Positions 45,247 through 53,417 of a DNA stretch of 64,000 bases are shown here, one piece after another. The notes under the pieces were generated by a model, which worked only from the letters and a program-made list of their open reading frames with translations, was not told where the DNA came from and searched no databases. Origin of the DNA: Tautonia plasticadhaerens (lineage in GTDB: Bacteria > Planctomycetota > Planctomycetia > Isosphaerales > Isosphaeraceae); the NCBI RefSeq assembly GCF_007752535.1, contig NZ_CP036426.1, forward strand, positions 1,364,001 through 1,428,000, in the 5' to 3' direction. The translations under genes and the position numbers were made by a program. Numbering within the stretch: position 1 is the first letter of the stretch; every line of letters starts with the position of its first letter.

Positions 45247-46785
45247 TCAGTTGGCCCAGGCGGGCTCCTCGAGCAGTAATCCGTACTTCTTCATTTTCTT
45301 GTAGAGCGTCGTCCGGTTGATGTCGAGCACCCGGGCAGTCTCCTGGCGATTCCAGCCGAGGGCCTCGAGTGCCTCGAGGATGATCCGCTTCTCCGGCTCC
45401 TCGAGCGCCTCCTTCAGCGGGCGGATCTGCCCGGCCGCCCGGCTGCGGTCGACGGCAGGGCGGGGGCTCATCGCCCCGGGGCCGGTGGCGGCGAGCCCGA
45501 GATCGGCCGGCTCGACCTGCCTACCGCGGCAGACCAGCACCGCCCGCTCGACCGCGGCTTCCAGTTCCTGGACGTTGCCTGGCCAGTGGTAGCGACGAAG
45601 CAGCAGGAGGGCCTCCGGGCTGAAGCCGCTGACCGGCCGGTCGAACCGCTGGGCGGCCCGGAAACGGAAGTGCTCGGCCAGTCGGTCGATGTCGGCACCC
45701 CGATGTCGGAGCGGGGGGATTTTGAGCGTGACGACGCTGATCCGGAAGTAGAGGTCCTGGCGAAAGCCGCCCCGGTCGACCAGCTCCAGCAGCTCTTCCC
45801 GGGTCCCCAGGACGAGCCGGACGTCGGCCCGCTCCGGGCGGACCGATCCGATCGGCTCATACTCGCCGTCCCGGAGCAGTCGGAGCAGCTTGGACTGGAG
45901 CTCCGGGGCCAGGGCCGCCACATCATCGATGTAGATCGTGCCGCCCCGCGCCCGCTCGACCTCACCGGGGACGGCCGGGCCGACCATCAAACGTTCCCCG
46001 AAGATGGTCCGCTCGATCTCGGCGGCGGATTCCCCCAGGCATCGGACCTCGACGAAGGGCCCGAGTCCCCGGGGGCTCTGCCGATGGAGGGTTCGCGCCA
46101 CCAGGCTCTTGCCCGTCCCAGGCTCGCCCTGGATCAGCACCGGGGCCCGGGTCTGGGCGATCGACTCGGCCAGCTCGATCGCCTGGCGGAGGCTCTCGTC
46201 CTCCCCGATCAGGACCGCCCCCTCGCCGCTTCGCTGCGGGACGGGCCATCCCGACCGGGCCGGCGGCCCTCCGCCGTCGACCACAGTCCAACCGTGACCG
46301 ACGGAGGGATCCTCGGCCCTCGATCTCGGGTACGATTGCGAGGGGCCCGATCCGTTGACCGACCCGTGACCGAGGGGGACGGCCGTCGATGACGCGGGGG
46401 AGGGCCGAGGGGCCAGGTCGCTCCTCCCCAGCACCTGGGCGACCGCTGCCCGGAGTTGCGTGGCGGGCAGCGGGAACCGCAACACGGCGTCGGCGCCCCG
46501 CTGGCGGGCCTCCCGGGTCCGCTCGGCGTCTCCGACCGAGAAGAGCAGGACCACGGGCAATGCGGGGAACTTCCGCTTGACGTAGTGCAACAGCTCGAGG
46601 GCGTCGGGGTCGTCCGGATCGACCCCGGCGATGATCAAGTCGACCTCGCCCCGCTCGAGGCGGCGGACGGCCGCCCGGTCGTTGTTGGCCTCCTCCAGCT
46701 GCACGCAGAGCGTCTGGAGCATCGAGGTCATCAGCATGCAGGCCGACGAGTCGGGGTGCACGATCAGGATGCGTGTTTCTTTCAT
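45247..46785 (-). CDS. NtrC-like Fis-family regulator with degenerate receiver and AAA+ domains
   Basis: The 512-residue protein has the order of a bacterial enhancer-binding protein: receiver domain (1-120), linker, AAA+ domain (about 190-420) and a Fis-type DNA-binding helix-turn-helix at the end (NRQETARVLDINRTTLYKKM). Yet the key residues are changed. In the receiver, the phospho-accepting Asp is Gly54 and an acidic-pocket Asp is Pro11. In the AAA+ domain Walker A is kept (GEPGTGKS, 220-227), but the sigma-54 contact GAFTGA is missing between 262 and 280, Walker B is IDD rather than DE (287-288), and the sensor II Arg is Gln in WPGNVQELE. The DNA-binding part is intact. It is therefore probably not a normal phosphorylation-switched sigma-54 activator. 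The start at 46785 begins MKETRILIV. Confidence 0.85.
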   Translation of the reverse strand: MKETRILIVHPDSSACMLMTSMLQTLCVQLEEANNDRAAVRRLERGEVDLIIAGVDPDDPDALELLHYVKRKFPALPVVLLFSVGDAERTREARQRGADAVLRFPLPATQLRAAVAQVLGRSDLAPRPSPASSTAVPLGHGSVNGSGPSQSYPRSRAEDPSVGHGWTVVDGGGPPARSGWPVPQRSGEGAVLIGEDESLRQAIELAESIAQTRAPVLIQGEPGTGKSLVARTLHRQSPRGLGPFVEVRCLGESAAEIERTIFGERLMVGPAVPGEVERARGGTIYIDDVAALAPELQSKLLRLLRDGEYEPIGSVRPERADVRLVLGTREELLELVDRGGFRQDLYFRISVVTLKIPPLRHRGADIDRLAEHFRFRAAQRFDRPVSGFSPEALLLLRRYHWPGNVQELEAAVERAVLVCRGRQVEPADLGLAATGPGAMSPRPAVDRSRAAGQIRPLKEALEEPEKRIILEALEALGWNRQETARVLDINRTTLYKKMKKYGLLLEEPAWAN

Positions 46786-47122
46786 GGAAGCGTCTCGATG
46801 CAAGGCCACCGCCAGCTCCGGCGGGGCTCCAGCGTCCTCCGCAATGGCCGAAGCCCTTCGGCCGGCTCGAACCGGGCACGACGCGTCAGTCAGCGAGGCA
46901 ATCGATCCGGGCCGCGACGGCGCGGCGGGGGAGGCCCGGGGGCACGATGACCCCGTCGGCGGGGTTGACAGGGGCCGGCCCCGAACTGGGGCGGCGACAA
47001 CGGGGACCGCGATTCATCCGTACCAGGCGGTCCAAGGCCGGGGGACAGGGTAAGGGAGGGAGAAAGGGGATCCGACGCGGTCCCGGGCGTCAAGGGGGGC
47101 CGGCGAGGGGGATGGGGGGAAC
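46786..47122. other. G-rich intergenic region
   Basis: These 337 bases separate the start of the NtrC-like gene from the end of xerC, both on the minus strand. I see no gene. The plus strand is markedly purine- and G-rich from about 47030 to 47125. The promoter of the NtrC-like gene must lie here. Confidence 0.4.
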
Positions 47123-48016
47123 CTAGGCACGAGGGTGGCTTCGACGATACGCCTCGATCAGCCGTTCCCGGGAGACGTGCGTGTAGACCTGTGTCGTGGT
47201 GAGGCGACGATGGCCCAGCAGTTCCTGAACGCTCCTGAGGTCCGCCCCGCGATCGAGCAGGTGCGTCGCGAAGCTGTGACGAAGGGCGTGCGGGCTGGCC
47301 CTGGGGTCCAGCCCCATCGCCAACAACCTGATTCGGAACAATCGGTCGACGCTCCGGGTCGAGAGCCTCCGCCCGTACCGATTGAGAAAGATCGCCGGCT
47401 CGTCGGCACGGGCCGGTCGCCGGGCGCCCAGCCATCGGGCGAGCCAGCCGACCGCCTCCGGCCCGATCGGCGCCAGCCGCTCGCGGCGTCCCTTGCCCCG
47501 GACCCGGACGGCTCCGCGTTCGGCGTCGAGGTCGTCGAGATCCAGGCCGACCAACTCGGCGACCCGGAGTCCACCCCCGTAGAGCGTCTCGAACATCGCC
47601 CGGTCTCGAATTTCGAGCGGCGAACCGGCCGGGATCGAGTCCAGTAGCGTAATCACGTCCTCGACCCGGAGCGCCCTCGGCAGCCTCCTGGGTTGCTTGG
47701 GATTGCGGAGTCCGGTTGTCGGGTCGACCGGGACCGAGCCCTGCCGGCGGTGATACTTGAAGAACGACCGAAGGCTCGCCAGCCGCCGGGAGATCGTCCC
47801 CGACGCGTAACCTCGACCCGCCAGCCAGACCGAGAAGGCTCGGAGCCGCTTCGGGTCGACCGCCATCGGATCCGGATCGGGCTTCCCCCCGGAGGACTCG
47901 CGCAAGAACTCCAGGAAAACCGAGAGATCCCCCTGGTAACCCCGGAGCGTGTGCTCCGATGCCCCTCGCTCTCGCTTCAGGTGCTCCAGGAACGCGGCAA
48001 CGGCCGGGTGCCTCAT
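47123..48016 (-). CDS. xerC: Tyrosine recombinase XerC/XerD
   Basis: Xer recombinases resolve chromosome dimers at dif sites and are also used by integrative elements. The 297-residue protein has the N-terminal SAM-like core-binding domain and the full catalytic set: Arg151 (GGGLRVAEL), Lys175 (RGKGRRE), His243 and Arg246 (HALRHSFATHLL), His269 (LGHRR) and the nucleophile Tyr278 (QVYTHV). Length fits XerC/XerD and not a phage integrase. No other mobile-element gene is near, so it is taken as the housekeeping enzyme. The exact XerC or XerD identity is not decided by what I can see. Confidence 0.9.
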   Translation of the reverse strand: MRHPAVAAFLEHLKRERGASEHTLRGYQGDLSVFLEFLRESSGGKPDPDPMAVDPKRLRAFSVWLAGRGYASGTISRRLASLRSFFKYHRRQGSVPVDPTTGLRNPKQPRRLPRALRVEDVITLLDSIPAGSPLEIRDRAMFETLYGGGLRVAELVGLDLDDLDAERGAVRVRGKGRRERLAPIGPEAVGWLARWLGARRPARADEPAIFLNRYGRRLSTRSVDRLFRIRLLAMGLDPRASPHALRHSFATHLLDRGADLRSVQELLGHRRLTTTQVYTHVSRERLIEAYRRSHPRA

Positions 48017-48645
48017 CGCTGCTGACTCCTCGGGCGAGGGCCGACCACCCCGGGCGTCGGCCGCCCGATTCCTCGAGCATACCGCCCACCGATTCTGATC
48101 GGCTTCTCGTCGGCCTCGACGACAGTCCGCACCCCCCGGCCGCTCCCCTCCCGGGATCCGATGCCGGGCTCATGTGCCCGAATGCCACCGTTCGACTCAC
48201 AGGGGGGGGCGTCATTGCGTAATTAAGCTCATAAAGGGTCGGCGAAGCGTATCTAGCGTACGAGACATCATGACCCGACTCACGATACCCATTCTACTAG
48301 GCACACGACCTTACGAGGGGGTCACCGGGTTGTGACCGAGGAGTGGTTTACCTCGACCGAGCCATCAGGACCCGACCGTCCGAGAGGATGGTCGGGTCCT
48401 GATGACTCGGGGAACTCTCCAGTAGAATTCGAATCTCCCCGCCGACCGAAGTCGATGGACGATCGGTGAATCCTAAGTCACGGTTCGGAATCGACGATGG
48501 ATGAGCGAGTGCGAAACCCGGAGGAGAGTCGCTCGGGCAGGGGCGGGTCCGGACCGGGGCCATTGTCGAGGTGGTCGAGTTGCCGGTCGCGACCGGGCGT
48601 GTTACCCTCGGGCGATCCGAGTCGAGATCCGGGGAGGAGATCGCG
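48017..48645. other. Divergent intergenic region, AT-richer core and tandem stem-loops
   Basis: The 629 bases between xerC and the thioesterase gene hold no supported ORF. From about 48215 to 48310 the DNA is among the least GC-rich in the window. Downstream of that come consecutive inverted repeats: 48320-48325 with 48332-48337, 48338-48341 with 48351-48354, and a long stem of 21 pairs with one mismatch, 48357-48377 with 48390-48410, with a 12-base loop. A non-coding RNA or a structured leader is possible. Confidence 0.5.
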
Positions 48646-49125
48646 ATGGCACCCGAGGGCGAGGGAGAGACCCTGACCCATCGCTTGATCCTCCCGAGAG
48701 ACGCGAACCACCACGGCACCCTCTATGCCGGGGTGCTGCTCTCGCTGGCGTTGGAGGCGGCGTATGCGACCGGTTACCGGGTGCTGGGAGACTCGGCGAA
48801 TCTCGTGCTGAAGCGGGTACTGGACCTGCGATGCTACGAGCCCGTCCCGGTCGGCCGGGTCGTCGAGCTCAGGGGCCGGGAAGTGAATCGGACCCGGGCC
48901 CAGGTCGTCATCGCGCTGCGGGGCGTCCCGCTCTCGGGGCGGTCGGCCGACTGGATGGACGGCCTGATGCAGTTCGTCCAGGTCGACCTTCGGGGACGCC
49001 CCTTGCCGATCGCCGAAGACGCGTCGCCGAGCATCGGACCCTTCCCCCCCGGCTGGCTGGAGATCCGAAGGCGGGCCGAGCGACTGCTCACCGTCCGGGT
49101 CCGCAGGGATGCGGCGGACGGTTGA
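48646..49125 (+). CDS. Acyl-CoA thioesterase, hotdog fold (YciA-like)
   Basis: The 159-residue protein is a single hotdog domain. The segment LTHRLILPRDANHHGTLYAG resembles the active-site region of YciA-type acyl-CoA hydrolases, in which an Asp-Asn pair near a Gly-rich helix helps hydrolyse acyl-CoA esters. The rest (GLMQFVQVDLRGRPLPI) fits the hotdog sheet. The start at 48646 has GAGGAG upstream. It lies just before, and converges with, the FHA-GAF kinase gene. Confidence 0.78.
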   Translation: MAPEGEGETLTHRLILPRDANHHGTLYAGVLLSLALEAAYATGYRVLGDSANLVLKRVLDLRCYEPVPVGRVVELRGREVNRTRAQVVIALRGVPLSGRSADWMDGLMQFVQVDLRGRPLPIAEDASPSIGPFPPGWLEIRRRAERLLTVRVRRDAADG

Positions 49126-49147
49126 ATCGACCGCGGGCAGGACCGGC

Positions 49148-50857
49148 CTATTCGGCGGCGGTGGCGAACGGGTCGTCGTCGCCCGACTCCTCGGCACCCT
49201 TCATCGGCAACTCGACGGTGAACCTCGACCCCACCCCCGGCGTTGAGTCCACCACGATCCGGCCGCCGTGCTCACGGACGATCTTGTCCGAGACTGGCAA
49301 TCCGAGGCCGGTGCCCCGGGAGCCCTTGGTCGAGGCGAAGACCTCGAAGATCGTCGCCTGCTCGGGCTCGGGGATGCCGATCCCATTATCCTCGACGACG
49401 ACCAAGGCGGTCTGTGCATCGGCGTCGAATCGGTTCGAGATGATGACCCTGGGATCAGGCCTCCCCTCGGCGGCGTCGAGGGCGTTGGTCACGATGTTCA
49501 GGATCGCCCGGTGGATGCCGTCCGGGTCGAAGTGGAGCGTCGTCGCGTCGGCCGCCGGCCGCCATTCCAGGGACACCGACAACTCGGCGGCCCTCGCCTG
49601 CATCAGCTCGACCACGTCGCCGACCACTTCGTTCAGGTCGCTCGGCTCCAGGGCAGGCTCACGGTCCTTGGAGAAGGAAAGCATGTCCATCACGAGGTTA
49701 TAGATCTTCGCCTGATTCTTCTCGACGATCCCCCAGCCCCGGCGGGTGATCGTCTCGTCTTTCTGATCGAGCCCCATCTCGACAAGGTAACTCCCGCCCT
49801 TGATCCCCTGCATGATGTTCTTGATGTGGTGGCTCAGCGTGGCGATCGTCTGGCCCACGGCGGCGAGCCGTTCGGCCTCCACCTTGTCCCGGTAGAAGTT
49901 GGTGCTCTCGATCGCCAGGCCGGCCTGGTGACCGATGGCGACCATCAGCATCAGGTGCTCCTGCGTGAATTTCCCCTTGGGTCGTCCCCGATCGGGGCCC
50001 TCGACCTCGACCTCTCGGGAGCCTCGGACGTCGGCATAGAGCACGCCGAGGGTGGTATGCCTCCCCTGGACCGGCACGCAGATCGCCTCGCGGATCCCAT
50101 AGTCGACGATCGACTGCGAGGGCCCGAACCGGCGGTCGACGGGAGCATCGAGGGTGATCACCCCCTGGCCCTCGGTCAGGACGTGGTCGACGATCGACCG
50201 GGAGATTCGCATGCGTTCCTCCGGGTCATCGGCCGGCCCTCGCCACCGGACGGCCTTCGGCTCGAGCGCCCCCCCCGGGTCGAGGAGCAGGATCGCGCCC
50301 CGGTCGGCCCCGATCGATTCGAAGACGAGCTGGAGGATCTGGGGCAGCAGGGCATCGGGATCGAGCACGTGGCTGATCGCCCGCGTCGCCTGATACATCA
50401 CCGAGAGGTTGGCCAGCCGGACCTTCAGCCACTCCCCGGCCGACTCCGGTGCGCCGAGCATCGGTTGGCCATGCCCGACCGGCAGGCTCCGGACGATCTC
50501 CGATCGATCCTCGGCGCGGGCGAGGGCGAGGAGGTCGACCCGGTCGGTCAGGTCGTCCTTGGCGGCCGGGCTGGAGTCGAAGAGGAGCACGGTCGAGCCA
50601 ATCTGGACCCGATCGCCGGGCCTGAGCGTGGCCTGATCGACGAGCAGGCCATTCACGAAAGTCCCGTTGGCCGAGCCGAGGTCGACGAGCCGGAAAACCG
50701 CATCCCCCTCGGGCCGGACCTCGGCATGGCGGCGAGAGACCTCGCTGTCATGCAGGCGGATCGGACTTGAGCGTTCCCTGCCCAGGGCGGTCGGTCGGTC
50801 TGAGAGCGAGAACCGCCTGCCCCGATCGGCCCCCTGGACGACGAGCAACGAGGCCAC
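49148..50857 (-). CDS. FHA-GAF sensor histidine kinase
   Basis: The 569-residue kinase has an N-terminal FHA domain (residues 1-95) with the phosphothreonine-binding residues Arg27, Ser41, His44 and Asn64 (SEVSRRH, GSANGTFVNG), a GAF domain (about 150-325) and a histidine kinase core with His343/344 in LSHHIKNIMQG, N box NIVTNALDA, G1 DNGIGIP and G2 GTGLGLPV. There is no membrane segment, so it senses a cytoplasmic signal. FHA domains bind phosphorylated Ser/Thr proteins, so the kinase could link Ser/Thr kinase signalling to a His-Asp pathway. No response regulator is beside it. Confidence 0.92.
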   Translation of the reverse strand: MASLLVVQGADRGRRFSLSDRPTALGRERSSPIRLHDSEVSRRHAEVRPEGDAVFRLVDLGSANGTFVNGLLVDQATLRPGDRVQIGSTVLLFDSSPAAKDDLTDRVDLLALARAEDRSEIVRSLPVGHGQPMLGAPESAGEWLKVRLANLSVMYQATRAISHVLDPDALLPQILQLVFESIGADRGAILLLDPGGALEPKAVRWRGPADDPEERMRISRSIVDHVLTEGQGVITLDAPVDRRFGPSQSIVDYGIREAICVPVQGRHTTLGVLYADVRGSREVEVEGPDRGRPKGKFTQEHLMLMVAIGHQAGLAIESTNFYRDKVEAERLAAVGQTIATLSHHIKNIMQGIKGGSYLVEMGLDQKDETITRRGWGIVEKNQAKIYNLVMDMLSFSKDREPALEPSDLNEVVGDVVELMQARAAELSVSLEWRPAADATTLHFDPDGIHRAILNIVTNALDAAEGRPDPRVIISNRFDADAQTALVVVEDNGIGIPEPEQATIFEVFASTKGSRGTGLGLPVSDKIVREHGGRIVVDSTPGVGSRFTVELPMKGAEESGDDDPFATAAE

Positions 50858-51108
50858 GGTGATCCTCTCCCAGGGCTCGGGCGGGACCGACCGGGCCTCC
50901 CGGCCACCTGCCCAGGGGTCAGGCTATCCCGCCGTCCTCATGGCCGTCAACCCGGCCGGAGGGCGTCGGAGTCCCGTCGGCGTCGATCGACTTGTCGCGG
51001 ACAGGTCCCCGGATTCTAATTGGGGAGGCCGCCGGAACGTTCCCGGCTGATCGGGCTGCCGATCCCGTTGCGTTGCCCCCGACCGATCCCCCACGAGGTC
51101 TCTCCCCG

Positions 51109-52416
51109 ATGGAGTGCCCCCCGATCGCCCGAGTCCGTCAGTCGATTCCGCAATCCCGCGTCGAGGACGTCCCCGGCACGGTCCGCCGCCGGATCCGGGA
51201 GAGCCGGATCGCCGATCGGGTCCTGGTGGGGGGGAGGGTGGCCGTCGGGGTCGGCAGCCGGGGGATCGCCGCGATCCCGGCCATCGCCCGGGCCGCTGTC
51301 GACGAGCTGAGGGCGATGGGCTTCCGCCCGTTCATCGTCTCGGCGATGGGGAGCCACGGCGGCGCGACCGCGGAGGGTCAGCGCGAACTGCTCGCCGGCT
51401 ACGGCATCACCCCGGAACGCATGGGGGTCGAGGTCCGTACCGAGATGGATGCCGTCGTGCTCGGCACCAGCCCCGTCGGGCTGCCCATCTACTTCGACCG
51501 GAATGCCTACGAAGCCGACGGGATCGTCCTGCTCAACCGGGTGAAGCCGCACACCGACTTCACCTCCGAGTACGAGTCCGGCATCCTGAAGATGATGGTC
51601 ATCGGCCTGGGCAAGCGCGAGGGGGCCTCCCAGATCCACACGCTCGGCCTCGTCGGGATGCGGGAGGTCCTGCCCGCCGTCGGCAAATTCCTGGTCGAGC
51701 ACACGAAGTTCGCCCTCGGCCTGGCGATCCTGGAGAACGCCGAGGAGCAGCCCGCGGAGATCATCGCCGTCGAGCCCGACACCATCCTGGATGTCGAGCC
51801 CGTCCTGCTCCGGCGCGCCAGGGAGATCATGGGCAGACTGCCGTTCGACCAGATCGACGTCCTCGTCGTCGGCGAGATCGGCAAGAACTACTCCGGAGCG
51901 GGCATGGATCCTAACGTCATCGGCCGCCTGATGGTCGAGACCATGCCCGACTTCGAGCGCCCGAAGGTCACCCGGCTCGCCGTCCTGGACGTCTCCGAGG
52001 AGAGCCACGGCAACATCGTCGGCATCGGCTTCGCCGACCTGGCGACGGAGCGGATCGTCGAGAAAATGGATCCCGAACCGTTCCGGATCAACGTCTTGAC
52101 CTCGTGCTTCCTGGAGCGTGCCCGGATCCCGATCACCCTGCCCACCGACCGGGACGTCCTCCGAGTCAGCCTCGAGACTTGCTGGCGCATCCGCCCCGAA
52201 GAGGCGCGGCTCGTCCTGATCCCGAACACCCTGGAGGTGGACACTCTCTGGGTCTCCCCGGCGATGAAGGCCGACGTCGAGTCCCACCCCCATCTCGAAT
52301 TCGAGACCGAATTCCTGGAGGTCCCCTTCGACCCCTCCGGCTCGATTGATCAGGAGCAGCTCTTCCCGAGATCCGTCCGAGGCCGACGTGCCTCCGGCGC
52401 CTACGGTGGCCACTGA
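51109..52416 (+). CDS. LarA-like protein (DUF2088, nickel-dependent lactate racemase family)
   Basis: The 435-residue protein matches the N-terminal domain family of LarA. GVGSRGIAAIPAI, SAMGSHGGATAEGQ, HTDFTSEYESGILKMM and GLGKREGASQIHTLGL are typical conserved segments, with His residues in positions used for cofactor binding in LarA. LarA needs a nickel-pincer cofactor made by LarB, LarC and LarE; none of those genes is in the window, so the racemase reaction is not assured. The start at 51109 (MECPPIARVRQSI) is chosen over the longer frame from 50992. Confidence 0.82.
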   Translation: MECPPIARVRQSIPQSRVEDVPGTVRRRIRESRIADRVLVGGRVAVGVGSRGIAAIPAIARAAVDELRAMGFRPFIVSAMGSHGGATAEGQRELLAGYGITPERMGVEVRTEMDAVVLGTSPVGLPIYFDRNAYEADGIVLLNRVKPHTDFTSEYESGILKMMVIGLGKREGASQIHTLGLVGMREVLPAVGKFLVEHTKFALGLAILENAEEQPAEIIAVEPDTILDVEPVLLRRAREIMGRLPFDQIDVLVVGEIGKNYSGAGMDPNVIGRLMVETMPDFERPKVTRLAVLDVSEESHGNIVGIGFADLATERIVEKMDPEPFRINVLTSCFLERARIPITLPTDRDVLRVSLETCWRIRPEEARLVLIPNTLEVDTLWVSPAMKADVESHPHLEFETEFLEVPFDPSGSIDQEQLFPRSVRGRRASGAYGGH

Positions 52417-52457
52417 TCCTGGCCGAGCGATCGAAGGGTGGGGGAGGGAGCCCCGGG

Positions 52458-53414
52458 CTATTCGATCGTCTTGATGAATTCGATCAACGCCCGCCGTTCC
52501 TCTCCCAGAAAGTCTCGGTACGCTCCGTCCTGCCCGGTGGTTTGCGTGAACCGGGGGCCGGAGTGGCCTAGGTTCGAGTTGCCAGCCAGGTGTGACCCGT
52601 CGGACTGCTCGGATCGGAATTCGAAGCGTCTCTGCCCTGGCCCGGTCTCGAACCCGACCCGGACCGGGTCGAAGCGACGGCTGCCGAGGTAGAACGAATC
52701 GACCCGGTCCTCCTCCGGGAGGAGCATCTGCTCCAGGTTCGGGACCGAGCCGTTGTGGAGGTAGGGGGCGGTGGCCCAGGCCCCATCCAGCGGGCGAGAT
52801 TTATAGCCCCGACCGCCGAGCGGGGGCGCGCCGGCCGCGCGCCGGAATCCCCCGAGCTGCGCCAGCCTCCTCTGGAATTCTTCGGAGCCTGGCGTGAGCC
52901 CCTGTTCCGCCAGCGTCCGACCGATGACCTGCCGGACGACCGCCTGCAGGAGTGCGGGGCGTGGAACCTGGTCGTCCCGACCGGCACTGACCAGGTCCGC
53001 CAGCGAGTCGGCGGACGATTTCGCCCCGAAGTTCATCAGAAACTTCGGGTCGGTTCTCAATACCTCGAGCGGGGTGGCGACGACCCGGATGACGTTCGGG
53101 TCCAGCTCGCTAGCGACGTCCAGGTTCTGGGGGAACCGCCCGTCCGGGTCCCTCAAGGCGTGACACGCCACGCAATTCGACCGATACAGCTTCTCCCCCC
53201 TGGCGGCGAGCCCTGGATCGATGGTGTAGGGTCCTCCCAGGTGCTCCGGCCACCTCGGTGATCGCAACCCCTTGACCCACTCCTCCAGCTCATGGAGCTG
53301 GTCGAGCCGGACCGAGGAGGTGAACCGATCCGGTCCGGGGGCGAACCGGGCCTGCGCGAAGACGCCGAGCACCTCGCCGACGTTCCTCCCGAGCGGGTTG
53401 CCCGCCGAGGCGGC
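52458..53414 (-). pseudogene. C-terminal fragment of a di-haem-type cytochrome c (peroxidase-like)
   Basis: This frame carries the C-terminal part of a cytochrome c peroxidase-like protein: NPLGRNVGEVLGVF at the beginning, one haem site CVACH (SNCVACHAL), WATAPYLHNGSVPN and a C-terminal RALIEFIKTIE. The recognisable sequence starts only three bases after the stop of the preceding sugar-binding gene, after TGATGA. There is no start codon before the GTG at 53372 and no signal peptide, so a periplasmic cytochrome could not be exported. The upstream half, including a second haem site, is missing. The frame is the same as that of the preceding gene (see finding). Confidence 0.75.
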
Positions 53415-53417
53415 TCA

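Noticed and set aside
48225-48250. dif-like recombination site next to xerC
   Set aside because: Some bases recall a Xer half-site, but the 11-6-11 arrangement with conserved XerD half is not met.
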